From positions 372,001 through 436,000 of the forward strand of contig NZ_CAKAKO010000001.1 of the NCBI RefSeq assembly GCF_916700565.1: 64,000 nt of DNA. Reading direction: 5' to 3'. Numbering within the stretch: the stretch's first letter is position 1; each line of letters opens with the position of its first letter. Shown here in pieces: positions 35,932 through 44,335 of the stretch. The notes under the pieces are model-generated. The model did no database searches and was not told the origin of the DNA. It saw only the letters and a program-made list of their open reading frames with translations. This DNA comes from Xenophilus sp. Marseille-Q4582. GTDB taxonomy: Bacteria > Pseudomonadota > Gammaproteobacteria > Burkholderiales > Burkholderiaceae_C. Made by a program: the position numbers and the translations under genes.

Positions 35932-36228
35932 ATGCTCTTGCTTGAACAACTGGCCACCCAGGTGGTCGACCACTGGGATCGCGGCGACCTGGCCGCCAGC
36001 GTGCGCGCCCTGAGCGAGCACCTGCTGGAACTGCGCAACGACCGGCTGCGCCATCAGGCCAGCATCGCGTTCGCCCGAGACCACTACGCCATGCCGTCGG
36101 GCGACGACATCGAGATCGATGAAGCGCCGCTGACCAGTGCCAGCCATGAGGGCGTGTGGATCAGCGCCTGGCTCTGGGTCGATCACGACGAGGTGCCACA
36201 GGCCACCGCGCCACAAGAGGACGGCTGA
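35932..36228 (+). CDS. Small hypothetical protein
   Basis: 98 residues from ATG 35932 ([15 protein letters not shown]). The sequence is acidic and helical ([20 protein letters not shown]), ending in a Trp-rich [21 protein letters not shown] strand. No family recognised. A short perfect hairpin (AGCCCAC-TAC-GTGGGCT) lies upstream at 35893-35909. It is followed by an intrinsic terminator. Confidence 0.55.
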   Translation: MLLLEQLATQVVDHWDRGDLAASVRALSEHLLELRNDRLRHQASIAFARDHYAMPSGDDIEIDEAPLTSASHEGVWISAWLWVDHDEVPQATAPQEDG

Positions 36229-36287
36229 ACCGCCTGATCTCACGCCTGAATCCCCGGTACTTCCTTCCTCCTTCACTTCTTTCCATC

Positions 36288-36325
36288 GGCCCCGTGTGCT
36301 TCGTGCGCACGGGGCCTTTTCTTTT
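36288..36325 (+). terminator. Intrinsic terminator / leader hairpin before the radC-like gene
   Basis: Stem GGCCCCGTGTGC with GCGCACGGGGCC (11 of 12 pairs), 5-base loop, then TTTTCTTTT. It ends 20 bases before the next start codon. Confidence 0.8.
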
Positions 36326-36344
36326 GTCATCCCAGGACATCGCC

Positions 36345-36818
36345 ATGACCATCACTGCTGTTCCCCCACCCGCATCGCCGTACGACCGGCCTGCCATCGT
36401 TCGCCAGGCCCTCGACTGGCTTGAAGGTCAGGTGCGTCAGACGCGCCCCCTGGATTCGCCCACCATGGTGCGCGACTACCTGCGCCTGTGGCTGGCCGAC
36501 CGACCTCACGAAGTCTTTGCTGCCGTCTTCCTTGACGCTCAGCACCACGTCATCGACGCGCGCGAGCTGTTCCGGGGCTCCCTCAGCCAGACCAGTGTGT
36601 ACCCGCGCGAGGTCGCCGTCGAAGCCCTGCAGATGCACGCGGCCGCGCTCATCGTGGCGCACAACCACCCGTCCGGCAGCCCTGAACCCTCCAGGGCCGA
36701 CATTGCTCTGACCCAGCAGCTCAAGGCCTGCCTGGGTCTGTTGGACATCCGCCTGCTCGACCACTTCGTCGTCACGCGCACCACCACGGTCAGCTTTGCA
36801 GAGCGGGGGTTGCTGTGA
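36345..36818 (+). CDS. RadC-like (JAB/MPN) protein of mobile elements
   Basis: 157 residues. The JAMM-type metal motif is complete: [14 protein letters not shown] with the HxH-x7-Ser-x2-Asp pattern, preceded by an [16 protein letters not shown] strand and [19 protein letters not shown]. RadC-like proteins are widespread in integrated elements and antirestriction islands; the biochemical role is unsettled. ATG 36345 is the clear start after the terminator. It ends at GTGA overlapping the next gene. Confidence 0.9.
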   Translation: MTITAVPPPASPYDRPAIVRQALDWLEGQVRQTRPLDSPTMVRDYLRLWLADRPHEVFAAVFLDAQHHVIDARELFRGSLSQTSVYPREVAVEALQMHAAALIVAHNHPSGSPEPSRADIALTQQLKACLGLLDIRLLDHFVVTRTTTVSFAERGLL

Positions 36819-37210
36819 GATCGGCGAGTTCGAGTGACGGCCTGTCTGTCGTGGCCCAGAACCCATTGCCGGCTGTTCGACCTTGCCCGAACTGTCGCAG
36901 CCCTCGGGTCACCACCCGGGATATCGGCCGCAACGCAGGCGCTGTCATCGGAACGGCCGCAGGTGCTGCGGCCGGCGCCGCTGGCGCACTGCGCGGAGCG
37001 CAGGCGGGGGCCAAGGTGGGCGCCGCCCTCGGAAGCCTCGTCGGTCCCGTCGGCGCCACGCTGGGCACCGTAGGCGGCGCGGTGGTCGGAGCTCTCCTTG
37101 GCGGTGCCATGGGCTGCGAGGTCGGCGCCTCCGTCGGCAAGGTTGTCGACGAAGAGGTGTTGTCCAACTACCGATGCCTGAGCTGTGGCCGCGTCTTCGG
37201 CAACGAGTGA
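36815..37210 (+). CDS. Glycine-zipper protein with split zinc-binding cysteines
   Basis: 131 residues. Two CxxC pairs, Cys24/Cys27 (CPNC) and Cys121/Cys124 (CLSC), could form one zinc ribbon. They are separated by a 90-residue run of Gly/Ala with glycine-zipper spacing ([18 protein letters not shown] and [17 protein letters not shown]), typical of membrane-inserting or self-assembling segments. GTG 36815 overlaps the radC-like stop. Function unknown; a membrane-associated role is inferred. Confidence 0.6.
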   Translation: MRSASSSDGLSVVAQNPLPAVRPCPNCRSPRVTTRDIGRNAGAVIGTAAGAAAGAAGALRGAQAGAKVGAALGSLVGPVGATLGTVGGAVVGALLGGAMGCEVGASVGKVVDEEVLSNYRCLSCGRVFGNE

Positions 37211-37278
37211 TTTCCCTCTCGGCGAAGCCTGCGCTCTCTTTCCAACCAAACGCTTTTCATCATCTCAAGGAGTTTTCT

Positions 37279-38253
37279 ATGGCACATCAAATCGAAAACA
37301 TGGCCTACGTCGGCGCCACCCCCTGGCACGGCCTAGGCAAGCAACTGCCTGCGAAGCAGTCCATCGACGTCTGGGCCCGCGAAGCTGGCATGGACTGGTC
37401 CATCGAGCAGACGCCCGTCTGCTTCCAGGCCGGTACCGAGTCCACCCCGGACATCCGCGGCTTCGACGAGCACAAAGTCCTGTTCCGCAGCGATACCAAG
37501 GCCCCGCTGTCGGTGGTCGGCGGCCGCTACCAGGTCGTTCAGCCGCGCGAGGTCCTGGAGTTCTACCGGGACCTGACCGAGATCTCCGGTTTCGAGCTGG
37601 AGACGGCAGGTGTCCTCAAGGCCGGCCGCAAGTTCTGGGCGCTGGCCCGCACCGGCCAGTCCACGGCACTGGGCGGCAAGGACGTGGTCAACGGCTACCT
37701 GCTGTTGGCCACCTCCTGCGATGGCACGCTGGCGACCACCTGCACGCCCACCACCGTGCGCGTGGTCTGCAACAACACCCTGACCGTGGCCCTGGACAAG
37801 GTCGGCAGCCAGGGCATCCGCGTGCCCCACAGCACGCGCTTCGACGCCCAAGCCGTCAAGAAGCAGCTCGGCATCGCCGTCGCTCGCTGGGACGACTTCA
37901 TGTACCGCATGAATCAACTCTCAGCGCGCAAGGTGCGCAAGACCCAGGTCGAGCGCTTCATCCGCCAGGTCTTGACCCCGGTGGACCTCGGTGCGGTGCC
38001 GGCCGGCAGTCCGCTGCCGACCAACGAGCGCGCCATGAAGAAGGTCCAAGCCCTGTTCGACGGGCAGGGCAGGGGAGCCGAGCTCAGCGCCGCCAAGGGC
38101 ACCGCCTGGGGTCTGCTGTGCGCCGTTACCGAGTTCGTGGACCACGAGCGGCGCGCGCGCAGCCAGGAGTACCGCCTGGACAGCGCCTGGTTCGGCCAGG
38201 GTGCGGGTCTGAAGCAGCGCGCCCTGGATGCCGCCCTCGAGCTCATTGCCTGA
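37279..38253 (+). CDS. DUF932 protein (phage/plasmid-like TIGR03299)
   Basis: 324 residues from ATG 37279, with AAGGAG at 37267-37272 as ribosome site. The family begins with the MAHQIENMAYVGATPWHGLG pattern, seen here, and is found on phages, plasmids and integrative elements. Other conserved segments: LSVVGGRYQVVQPREVLEFY, GRKFWALARTGQ, TPTTVRVVCNNTLTVAL and GTAWGLLCAVTEFVDHERRAR. The role is not established. The full family length is present. Confidence 0.88.
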   Translation: MAHQIENMAYVGATPWHGLGKQLPAKQSIDVWAREAGMDWSIEQTPVCFQAGTESTPDIRGFDEHKVLFRSDTKAPLSVVGGRYQVVQPREVLEFYRDLTEISGFELETAGVLKAGRKFWALARTGQSTALGGKDVVNGYLLLATSCDGTLATTCTPTTVRVVCNNTLTVALDKVGSQGIRVPHSTRFDAQAVKKQLGIAVARWDDFMYRMNQLSARKVRKTQVERFIRQVLTPVDLGAVPAGSPLPTNERAMKKVQALFDGQGRGAELSAAKGTAWGLLCAVTEFVDHERRARSQEYRLDSAWFGQGAGLKQRALDAALELIA

Positions 38254-38263
38254 GGACGCAGCC

Positions 38264-38848
38264 ATGGGAACGCTTGTCTACCGCAGCACCAAGGCCGAGG
38301 CCGTCCGACGTGAACTGGCGGACCTGCAGGGCCATTCCACCCTGCTGGCGAGCCGGCTCATCGGACCGCGCCTGTGGTTCCTCGCCGAGCGCAACGGCAT
38401 CCGCTGGATTGGCCTGACCCTGATCGAGAGCCGCGGCGACGAGGTGGCGGTGAAGCACATGGATGAAACCGTGGGCCCCTACCACTACGACTGCCCGCTC
38501 GCGTTCATCAAGAAGGCCAGCCCGCCCGCAGAGGGCTACGCGGGCCCCTGGCGCGAGAAAGTCCTGGCCTTCCACGCAAGACGAGCAGCCGAGCGGGCGC
38601 AGCGATCCCGGGCATGCACCGGCCAGCGCGTGAAGCTCGCCTCGGTCGTCTATGTGCTCCAGCAATCGCTGGGGCGACGTGGCTGGGCGGTCACACGCGA
38701 GACGGATGGGCTGCGCATGCGAATGCTGGCTCGCCAACTGCGCCAGGTCGAGTGGCTGCCGGCCGTTCCCTCGGATGAGCCTGCGGACCCACCGTGTCCG
38801 CCACCCCCTACCGCCGGTCCTTCCGGGCCGGATCACCCCCCTTCCTAG
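38264..38848 (+). CDS. Hypothetical mobile-element protein
   Basis: 194 residues from ATG 38264 (MGTLVYRSTKAEAV), ten bases after the DUF932 gene. Strand-rich N-terminus (LWFLAERNGIRWIGLTLIESRGDEVAVKHMDETVGPYHYDCPLAF) followed by a basic helical middle (RRAAERAQRSRACTGQRVKL) and a Pro-rich tail. It is commonly a neighbour of DUF932 genes in such elements, but I cannot assign a function. The stop TAG overlaps the stem of the following terminator. Confidence 0.6.
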   Translation: MGTLVYRSTKAEAVRRELADLQGHSTLLASRLIGPRLWFLAERNGIRWIGLTLIESRGDEVAVKHMDETVGPYHYDCPLAFIKKASPPAEGYAGPWREKVLAFHARRAAERAQRSRACTGQRVKLASVVYVLQQSLGRRGWAVTRETDGLRMRMLARQLRQVEWLPAVPSDEPADPPCPPPPTAGPSGPDHPPS

Positions 38849-38868
38849 CGCTCTTCGGAGCGCTTTTT
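38847..38868 (+). terminator. Intrinsic terminator / leader hairpin
   Basis: Stem AGCGCTC with GAGCGCT, loop TTCG, then TTTTT. It overlaps the preceding stop codon and lies 46 bases upstream of the next ATG. Confidence 0.75.
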
Positions 38869-38913
38869 ACTTTGTGGCGCGCCGCTGCCGTGGCGGCGCG
38901 CCCGGGAACACCC

Positions 38914-39162
38914 ATGTCTTATCCCTTCACCGTCCTTTTGCTCCAACCCGACTACGAGGCCGGCGCCTTCGGTCTGGACACCTACACCGCCTTCGTGTGC
39001 ATCGACGAAGACGACCTTCAGAGAGCCTGCCGGGTCGCCCAGCTTGAAGCGCTGGCTCACCACGCTCCCAAGGAGGGCGACCTGCTCGGGGATCTGGACG
39101 ACTACGCCCCACTGTTCATGTGCCGCGGGCACGTCACCAACCTGGTCTCCCAGCTGGCTTAA
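38914..39162 (+). CDS. Small hypothetical protein
   Basis: 82 residues from ATG 38914 (MSYPFTVLLLQPDYE). Acidic, with an AFGLDTYTAFVCIDEDDLQRA strand-helix and a C-terminal LMCRGHVTNLVSQLA-like end. No family recognised. It lies between a leader hairpin and the recombinase gene in the array. Confidence 0.5.
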   Translation: MSYPFTVLLLQPDYEAGAFGLDTYTAFVCIDEDDLQRACRVAQLEALAHHAPKEGDLLGDLDDYAPLFMCRGHVTNLVSQLA

Positions 39163-39190
39163 GCCGGCGCCGCATCCATTGAGGATTCCC

Positions 39191-40261
39191 ATGACCCCTT
39201 TGATTTCTTCCGTCACGGCCACCGAGGGCGCTGCCGCGTCGACGGTGGCTGGCGTTGCGGCATCGCCCCGCCGACCCGCCCTGCGCCTGGTCAGCACCCG
39301 CAACCTGAGCCGGGACGACTGGCTCGAAGTGCGCACCCGCGGCGTTGGCAGCTCCGACGCAGCCGCGGCCGTGGGCCTGAACCCCTACCAGTCCCGACTG
39401 GAGCTGTGGATGCAGAAGACTGGCCGGGGCCATCTGCTGCCCCAGATCGACCCCAAAGACGACAACACGCCCCTGTACTGGGGCACCTTGCTCGAACCCA
39501 TCGTGGCGGCCCACTACACCCGGCGCACCGGCCGGCGCGTGCGCCGCGTCAATGCCGTGCTGCAGCACCCGGAGCACGAGTGGATGCTGGCAAACATCGA
39601 CCGCGAGGTCCTGGGCGCACCAGCCGTCCAGATCCTGGAATGCAAGACCGCGGGCATCCAGGGCGCGCGGCTGTGGGAGGAGGGCGTGCCCGAGTACGTC
39701 CAACTCCAGGTCATGCACCAGCTGGCCGTGACCGGCAAGCAAGCTGCGGACGTGGCTGTGCTCGTTGGCGGGCAGGAACTGCGCATCCATCGGATCGAGC
39801 GTGACGAATCCATGATTCTGAATCTGATCAGCCTGGAGCGCGAGTTCTGGCACTTCGTCGAACGGGATGAAGCACCACCACCGGACGGCTCGGAATCCGC
39901 CGAGCATGCCCTTCGCTGCCTGTATCCCAAGGACCATGGCGGGGTCATCGACGCCCGGGAAGACACCGAGATGGCCAGCACCTTCTCGGAACTGGTGGCC
40001 GTGCGACAACGTCTGGTGGAGCACGAGTTGCTGCAGGCCCAGTTGCGCCAGCGCATCGAGCAACGCATGGGCGATGCCAGCCGCATCCTCTTCGAGGACG
40101 GCGAAGTCAGCTGGAAGCGAAGTCGGGACGGTCGGACGCTGGACACCACCCGGCTCCTGGAAGTGCAACCCGAGCTGCTCCAGACCTACGGTGTGGACAA
40201 ACCCGGAAGCCGGCGGTTCCTGGTCCGAAGTGGCACGGGGAACTCTCCTGCTGCCACATGA
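39191..40261 (+). CDS. YqaJ-like viral recombinase / exonuclease
   Basis: 356 residues from ATG 39191. YqaJ proteins are lambda-exonuclease-like PD-(D/E)XK nucleases of phages and mobile elements. Visible: VGSSDAAAAVGLNPYQSRLELW (GSS-DA-AA-G-NPY motif), GTLLEPIVAAHYTRRTG, then ANIDREV with the metal-binding Asp and ILECKTAG with Glu-x-Lys, and YVQLQVMHQLAVTGKQAADVAVL. A long helical tail follows (LVEHELLQAQLRQRIEQR). Active-site residues are all present. Predicted to process DNA ends for homologous recombination during element transfer. Confidence 0.88.
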   Translation: MTPLISSVTATEGAAASTVAGVAASPRRPALRLVSTRNLSRDDWLEVRTRGVGSSDAAAAVGLNPYQSRLELWMQKTGRGHLLPQIDPKDDNTPLYWGTLLEPIVAAHYTRRTGRRVRRVNAVLQHPEHEWMLANIDREVLGAPAVQILECKTAGIQGARLWEEGVPEYVQLQVMHQLAVTGKQAADVAVLVGGQELRIHRIERDESMILNLISLEREFWHFVERDEAPPPDGSESAEHALRCLYPKDHGGVIDAREDTEMASTFSELVAVRQRLVEHELLQAQLRQRIEQRMGDASRILFEDGEVSWKRSRDGRTLDTTRLLEVQPELLQTYGVDKPGSRRFLVRSGTGNSPAAT

Positions 40262-40485
40262 AGACCCTCTTCGCATGCCACTGCGGCAGCACCCTCGTGC
40301 TGCGAGATGCATACGTGGCGCTCAATGACCCGGACAACGTGCACACGTTTGACAGCCTGTGCTGCGGAGACTGCGGCTACGACGGGCACTCGGACTGGCA
40401 CCAGGTCGAACTGCCCGATGACCATGTCGACGAAGGCTGGGTCGACAAGACCCTCCTCACCCCGGCGACGCAGACGACCCTGTGA
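40258..40485 (+). CDS. Small zinc-ribbon-like hypothetical protein
   Basis: 75 residues; ATG 40258 overlaps the recombinase stop (ATGA). Cysteines are spaced CHC near residue 8 and CCGDC near 37, consistent with a small zinc site. Mostly acidic C-terminus. Function unknown. Confidence 0.5.
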   Translation: MKTLFACHCGSTLVLRDAYVALNDPDNVHTFDSLCCGDCGYDGHSDWHQVELPDDHVDEGWVDKTLLTPATQTTL

Positions 40486-40520
40486 ACGCAGAGGTCGACG
40501 CTTGGGCCACGGCCCCATCA

Positions 40521-40561
40521 AGATCCCCTCACCTTCGCGGTGAGGGGATCTTCTTCTTTTC
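40521..40561 (+). terminator. Intrinsic terminator / leader hairpin
   Basis: Perfect 13-bp stem AGATCCCCTCACC with GGTGAGGGGATCT, 5-base loop, then a T-rich tail (TCTTCTTTT). It ends 35 bases upstream of the next ATG. Confidence 0.85.
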
Positions 40562-40595
40562 TCCACCCCTCACTTATTCATTTGAAGGACCGACC

Positions 40596-41573
40596 ATGAT
40601 CAAGGGACTGGCCCTGACGCCCCCCGTGGTGGGGCGCATTTCCATTGGCAAGCTCATCACCCAGGGTGACAAGCGTCTGCCCGACAAGGACGACGAGTTC
40701 ACGGTCACCACCCAGGTGCAGACCCGGGACGGCTGGATTCCCCACCCGGTGGACCAGCAGCTGCGCAAGAGCCCAGGTGCCAAGCTGCGCAGCATCCCCG
40801 TGCGGTTGCTCTTCGACGACCCGGACCTGAACCTGCGCGCCAGGTACACGCTGTTCGATCGGGGCACCGGGCGGCCGCTGTGCGTGGGGGACGGCCAGAC
40901 CTGCCGGCGCGCCACGGCCGGCGGGATCAAGGATGCCGCGTGTCCGGCCCCGGCGAACTGCCCGCTGGGCGCGCAGGGCAACTGCAAGCCCTATGGGCGG
41001 CTGCATGTGCTCATCGGCCAGGACGACGAGGTCGGGACCTTCGTGTTCCGCACCACGGGCTTTAACAGCATCCGAACGCTGGCCACGCGGCTGCGCTACC
41101 TGCACGCGCTCTCGGGCGGACTGCTGTCGGCCTTGCCGCTGGAGCTTCGGCTGCGCGGCAAGAGCACGACGATGTCTCATCGGACGCCCATCTACTACGT
41201 GGATCTGACCATTGCGGCAGGAACCGCCACAGACCATGCCGTGGCGGCGGCCAAGCAGTTCTGGGAGGCGAGGGCCGTGAGCGGCTTTGATCAGAAGGCC
41301 CTGGACGAGGCCGCCCGCGCTGGCCTGGCGCTCGGCGAATTCGAGGACCTGGAGGACGAAGGCACGTCGGTGGTGGAGGAGTTCTACCCGGTGGACTTGG
41401 ATGCCCCGGCATCCGACGACTCGATCCGGCAGGACGCTGCTGGTGTCAGCCAGGGCAGCGAATGCCCGGGGAAGTCCCGACCGACGCTGTCTCACAAGCT
41501 CCGCCGCCGGGCGGCGCAACTTCTGCCTCCCTCGGGGGACTCGCGTCGCGAGCCCGTGCAGGCCACGGGATGA
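40596..41573 (+). CDS. Recombination-directionality-factor-like protein (Gp3-like)
   Basis: 325 residues from ATG 40596 (MIKGLALTPPVVGRISIG). The segment CPAPANCPLGAQGNCKPYGRLHVLIG with four or more cysteines and the RARYTLFDRGTGRPLCVGDG strand are typical of the Gp3-like family, whose founder is an RDF for a serine integrase; members in mobile elements are often annotated as metal-binding hydrolases. TGFNSIRTLATRLRYLHAL is also conserved. The last 35 residues (KLRRRAAQLLPPSGDSRR) look like read-through of a GC-rich intergenic repeat instead of conserved protein. It overlaps the next gene by ATGA. Confidence 0.7.
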   Translation: MIKGLALTPPVVGRISIGKLITQGDKRLPDKDDEFTVTTQVQTRDGWIPHPVDQQLRKSPGAKLRSIPVRLLFDDPDLNLRARYTLFDRGTGRPLCVGDGQTCRRATAGGIKDAACPAPANCPLGAQGNCKPYGRLHVLIGQDDEVGTFVFRTTGFNSIRTLATRLRYLHALSGGLLSALPLELRLRGKSTTMSHRTPIYYVDLTIAAGTATDHAVAAAKQFWEARAVSGFDQKALDEAARAGLALGEFEDLEDEGTSVVEEFYPVDLDAPASDDSIRQDAAGVSQGSECPGKSRPTLSHKLRRRAAQLLPPSGDSRREPVQATG

Positions 41574-42187
41574 CCACGCCACCCCGGGCGCTGCAGCACC
41601 GCTTTGTGGCGGGGCTGGGCTTTCGCACGCGCTGGACCTACCAGGCATCGGGCGGCCGGGAGCGATGGCTGCCTGCAGGCGACGGGCGATCCTCCTGCGA
41701 TGGTGGGTGGATCGTCGCTCAGCAGGCGGCTGCGTTGTGCACGGGGGCGTTGCCGCGAGCAGCCAGAGCGCGAAAGCCGAGCCTGGACGAGCAAGACGTC
41801 GCCAGTCTGCTGCAGAAGTGGATTCCGAATGCGGTGCTGCATACAAGCGCCGTGTCGCCCACTTCATCAGCCACGGAGCAGGCCCTCATCGTGAACGCGA
41901 TGTCCGCAAGGATCACCGCGGGCCACCTGGTCCTGCTTCGCCATGTCATCGGCGAGAGCTCCCCACGCTGGTGCCTGGCCAGCGGCGCGGAAATCTCTGT
42001 GTCCGCTGCAGATGGCGTCTCCGCTTTGCTGCTGCTCGACTCCGCACTGCCCCCGGTCTGGAGCTGTGGCTACAACGCGCGCCTCGACGCCGTCGCCGAC
42101 AGGCTGGTGCGGCGCACGCCGGATGGAGGCCTGGCTCAACTGCGGATCGTGTCCTGGCTGGCCGTGCTTCCCCTGCCGGCGCCTTGA
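41570..42187 (+). CDS. Hypothetical protein
   Basis: 205 residues from ATG 41570, coupled to the previous stop (ATGA). The middle has ARKPSLDEQDVASLLQKW and a hydrophobic HLVLLRHVIG; the C-terminus has VSALLLLDSALPPVWSCGYNARLDAVADRLVRRTPDGG and a LRIVSWLAVLPLPAP end. No family recognised. Likely soluble. Confidence 0.5.
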   Translation: MTTPPRALQHRFVAGLGFRTRWTYQASGGRERWLPAGDGRSSCDGGWIVAQQAAALCTGALPRAARARKPSLDEQDVASLLQKWIPNAVLHTSAVSPTSSATEQALIVNAMSARITAGHLVLLRHVIGESSPRWCLASGAEISVSAADGVSALLLLDSALPPVWSCGYNARLDAVADRLVRRTPDGGLAQLRIVSWLAVLPLPAP

Positions 42188-42323
42188 GCGAGCCGGCCCC
42201 GTGCTGGCCGCGCGCGTGAATCCAACTTCACGTGTCGACGGCCGCTCTTCTTTGTTTCTTTCATTCTCACCCGTGAGCCCGGTCGATCGACGGGGTCCTG
42301 GGTGCTTTCATCTGGAGATTCCT

Positions 42324-42632
42324 ATGCATGAAGTACCTGGGCAGGCCCCACCCAAGGGGGCGCCAAAGTTCGAGCTGGGCCGCGTGTTGATGACGCGCGG
42401 CATCCAGGCCTTGGTCATCGAAGAGCGATGTGATCCTTGGACGCTTGTGCAGCGCCATGTCATCGGCGACTGGGGGGACCTGGACGACGAGGACGGGCTT
42501 GCCAACGAAGCGTCGATTCACAACGGCGGTCGGCTGATGTCCGCCTACCGGATCGACGGCTCACTCACGGTCTGGGTCATCACCGAGGCCGGACGCGAAG
42601 TGACCACCGTCTTGCTCCCGTCGGAGTACTGA
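42324..42632 (+). CDS. Hypothetical protein of the mobile-element array
   Basis: 102 residues from ATG 42324. The compact mixed fold PKFELGRVLMTRGIQALV...SLTVWVITEAGREVTTVLLP recurs in similar elements, sometimes labelled a type I restriction subunit, which the sequence does not support: no methyltransferase motif is present. A weaker hairpin (CCCGGTCG with CGACGGGG) lies upstream near 42270-42290. A GGAG ribosome site precedes the start. Confidence 0.6.
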   Translation: MHEVPGQAPPKGAPKFELGRVLMTRGIQALVIEERCDPWTLVQRHVIGDWGDLDDEDGLANEASIHNGGRLMSAYRIDGSLTVWVITEAGREVTTVLLPSEY

Positions 42633-42656
42633 GAACACGACCAGGAGATCAATCCT

Positions 42657-43181
42657 ATGAGTCCCCTACTGAGCAACATCGAGGTGGTGATGGAACTGAT
42701 GCAGTTCAGCCGTCACGGTGCGCTGGCACAGGTGTTCATCCTCGAGGCCATCCGCAAGCAGGCGCGCCGAACGGCTGCGAGAGATCCGGCGCTGCTTGAC
42801 TCGCCCATGCTCTCGGGCAAGGCCTGGGTCGGCGTGGCCGCGGAAATCCGGGACCGGCTTGAGAAGCACTATGGCGCGGCAGAGTCCGCACCGTGGGCGC
42901 CACGCAAGCTCATGCTCTTCGCGGCGCTTCTGGCCGCCGACGAGATCACCGTGGATGACCATGAGGCTGACAAGGTGCGTCTCGCACCCTCGGGGCAGGA
43001 CCCGCAGCCCTATCTCAGCACCTGCGCAGGCGACGTCATCCTGATGAACGACCAGCCCATCGAGCTGGTCGACGACGACTGCGGCAGCCAAAGCACCTTC
43101 GTGGATGTGCAGGGTGTGACGCATCGGTTGCTGCTGCAGCACGTGGTGCGCTATCCCTTGCCGCCGTCTGCGGATGGTTGA
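42657..43181 (+). CDS. Hypothetical protein of the mobile-element array
   Basis: 174 residues from ATG 42657, 24 bases after the previous gene. Helical N-terminal half (MELMQFSRHGALAQVFILEAIRKQARR), then a helical segment with WAPRKLMLFAALLAADEITV, and a strand-rich C-terminal YLSTCAGDVILMNDQPIELVDDDC. No family recognised. Followed by a strong leader hairpin. Confidence 0.55.
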   Translation: MSPLLSNIEVVMELMQFSRHGALAQVFILEAIRKQARRTAARDPALLDSPMLSGKAWVGVAAEIRDRLEKHYGAAESAPWAPRKLMLFAALLAADEITVDDHEADKVRLAPSGQDPQPYLSTCAGDVILMNDQPIELVDDDCGSQSTFVDVQGVTHRLLLQHVVRYPLPPSADG

Positions 43182-43198
43182 GTGGGCGCCTTTGCCAT

Positions 43199-43250
43199 TG
43201 AACAGACCCCACCCGCGACAGCGGGTCTCCAGGGCTCTGTTCATTTTTTT
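43199..43250 (+). terminator. Nested intrinsic terminator / leader hairpin
   Basis: Outer stem TGAACAG with CTGTTCA encloses ACCCGC-GACA-GCGGGT; seven T residues follow at 43244-43250. It ends about 20 bases upstream of the next start. Confidence 0.8.
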
Positions 43251-43270
43251 GTTCACATTGGGAGTTGAAG

Positions 43271-43708
43271 ATGATGTTCGACACATCAAGCGGCCCGTCA
43301 GGTGGGCCCCTGTTCACAGGTTCGGGAACTCCGAGGCTCAACCGGTGGGCACGTGAGCCAGATCCAGCGCTTCGAAGCAGGACTGTGGCTCAGCCCCGCC
43401 TGCAGTCGCTGGCGCAGGAGTACGCTGCCAAACTTCGCCAGGCGGGGTACTCCGTGGCCCAGGGCGTCGCTGCGTTGCAGCAGTCTGGCAAGAGTGTGGC
43501 CGCCAGGCCTGCCGCCGCCGCTGGCGTGGCGGCGGAGATTCGGGAACTGGAAGCCATGGCGCGTGGGGTCTTTGGTGCCGATGTCGATCATTGGCTTCGG
43601 CAGCCCAATCACCTGTTGGGTGGGCATACGCCAGCGAGCATGATGTTCGCGCCGACTGGCCGGTCCAAGGTGCGGCAGCTTCTGAAGGCCTATGCGCTCG
43701 CAGCTTAG
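43271..43708 (+). CDS. MbcA/ParS/Xre antitoxin-tail (DUF2384)-like protein
   Basis: 145 residues from ATG 43271. The C-terminal VFGADVDHWLRQPNHLLGG with PASMMFAPTGRSKVRQLLKAY matches the toxin-binding tail of Xre-Res antitoxins (DUF2384): W-L-x2-PN-x2-LGG-x-P. The N-terminal half (LAQEYAAKLRQAGYSVAQGVAALQQSG) is a helix pair and not an XRE HTH. No RES or other toxin gene is next to it. A paralogue with the same layout lies at 47086. Confidence 0.6.
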   Translation: MMFDTSSGPSGGPLFTGSGTPRLNRWAREPDPALRSRTVAQPRLQSLAQEYAAKLRQAGYSVAQGVAALQQSGKSVAARPAAAAGVAAEIRELEAMARGVFGADVDHWLRQPNHLLGGHTPASMMFAPTGRSKVRQLLKAYALAA

Positions 43709-43827
43709 TGCCGGTGGCTTGGATGTGCGGGCCCCGGCCGCGTGATCGGCGGTTTCACAGCCAGCCGCAAAGTCGGCCCTAAACTGGAGTTCTTGCCCCA
43801 ATCACTTTCCCATTGAAAGCAGCCCCG

Positions 43828-44292
43828 ATGTCAGATATCCAGAAGGTGCTCCGCGAAGAGATCAGCCGCTTGGCCCGCAAGGAGGTCAAGAGCGAGATCG
43901 AGAGCTTGAAGAAGGCATCTTCTCAGCAGCGTTCCGCGATTGCCGGGTTGCGCCGTCAGATCGATGGGTTGGAGCGCCAACTCAAGCAACTGGCCAAGCA
44001 GGTCAACAGCGGCAAGCCGGCCTCCAACGCGCAGGATGCTGTCGAGGCACAGGGCGAGCCCACCCGCCGCTTCAGCGCCAAGCGCCTGGCCGCGCACCGG
44101 GCCAAGCTCGGCCTCTCCGCGGCTGCGTACGGAAAGCTGGTCAACGTCAGTGGCCAGACCATCTACAACTGGGAGCAGGGTGCGGCAAGGCCTCGGCCGG
44201 CGCAGTTGCAGGCCCTGGTGGCGGTACGCGGTGTCAGGCGCAGCGCCGCAGATGCGCTGCTGGCCGGGCACACCGAAGAAGCTACGGGCTGA
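43828..44292 (+). CDS. Coiled-coil plus XRE-like HTH protein
   Basis: 154 residues from ATG 43828 (MSDIQKVLREEISRL). The N-terminal 60 residues are a charged coiled coil (KEVKSEIESLKKASSQQRSAIAGLRRQIDGLERQLKQL). Residues about 85-130 form an XRE-type HTH: RLAAHRAKLGLSAAAYGKLVNVSGQTIYNWEQGAARPRPAQLQAL. Likely a multimeric DNA-binding regulator. The methyltransferase-like gene starts 43 bases after its stop. Confidence 0.7.
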   Translation: MSDIQKVLREEISRLARKEVKSEIESLKKASSQQRSAIAGLRRQIDGLERQLKQLAKQVNSGKPASNAQDAVEAQGEPTRRFSAKRLAAHRAKLGLSAAAYGKLVNVSGQTIYNWEQGAARPRPAQLQALVAVRGVRRSAADALLAGHTEEATG

Positions 44293-44335
44293 GTCGCCGC
44301 CGAACTTCCGATTGCCCCAGGTGCACAAGCAACCG

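Noticed and set aside
41500-41573. Conserved C-terminal domain of the RDF-like protein
   Set aside because: The bases form a GC-rich palindromic stretch of the type seen between genes; the translated tail is probably not conserved.
42324-42632. Type I restriction methylase subunit
   Set aside because: Similar island proteins carry that label, but no SAM or catalytic motif is present in 102 residues.
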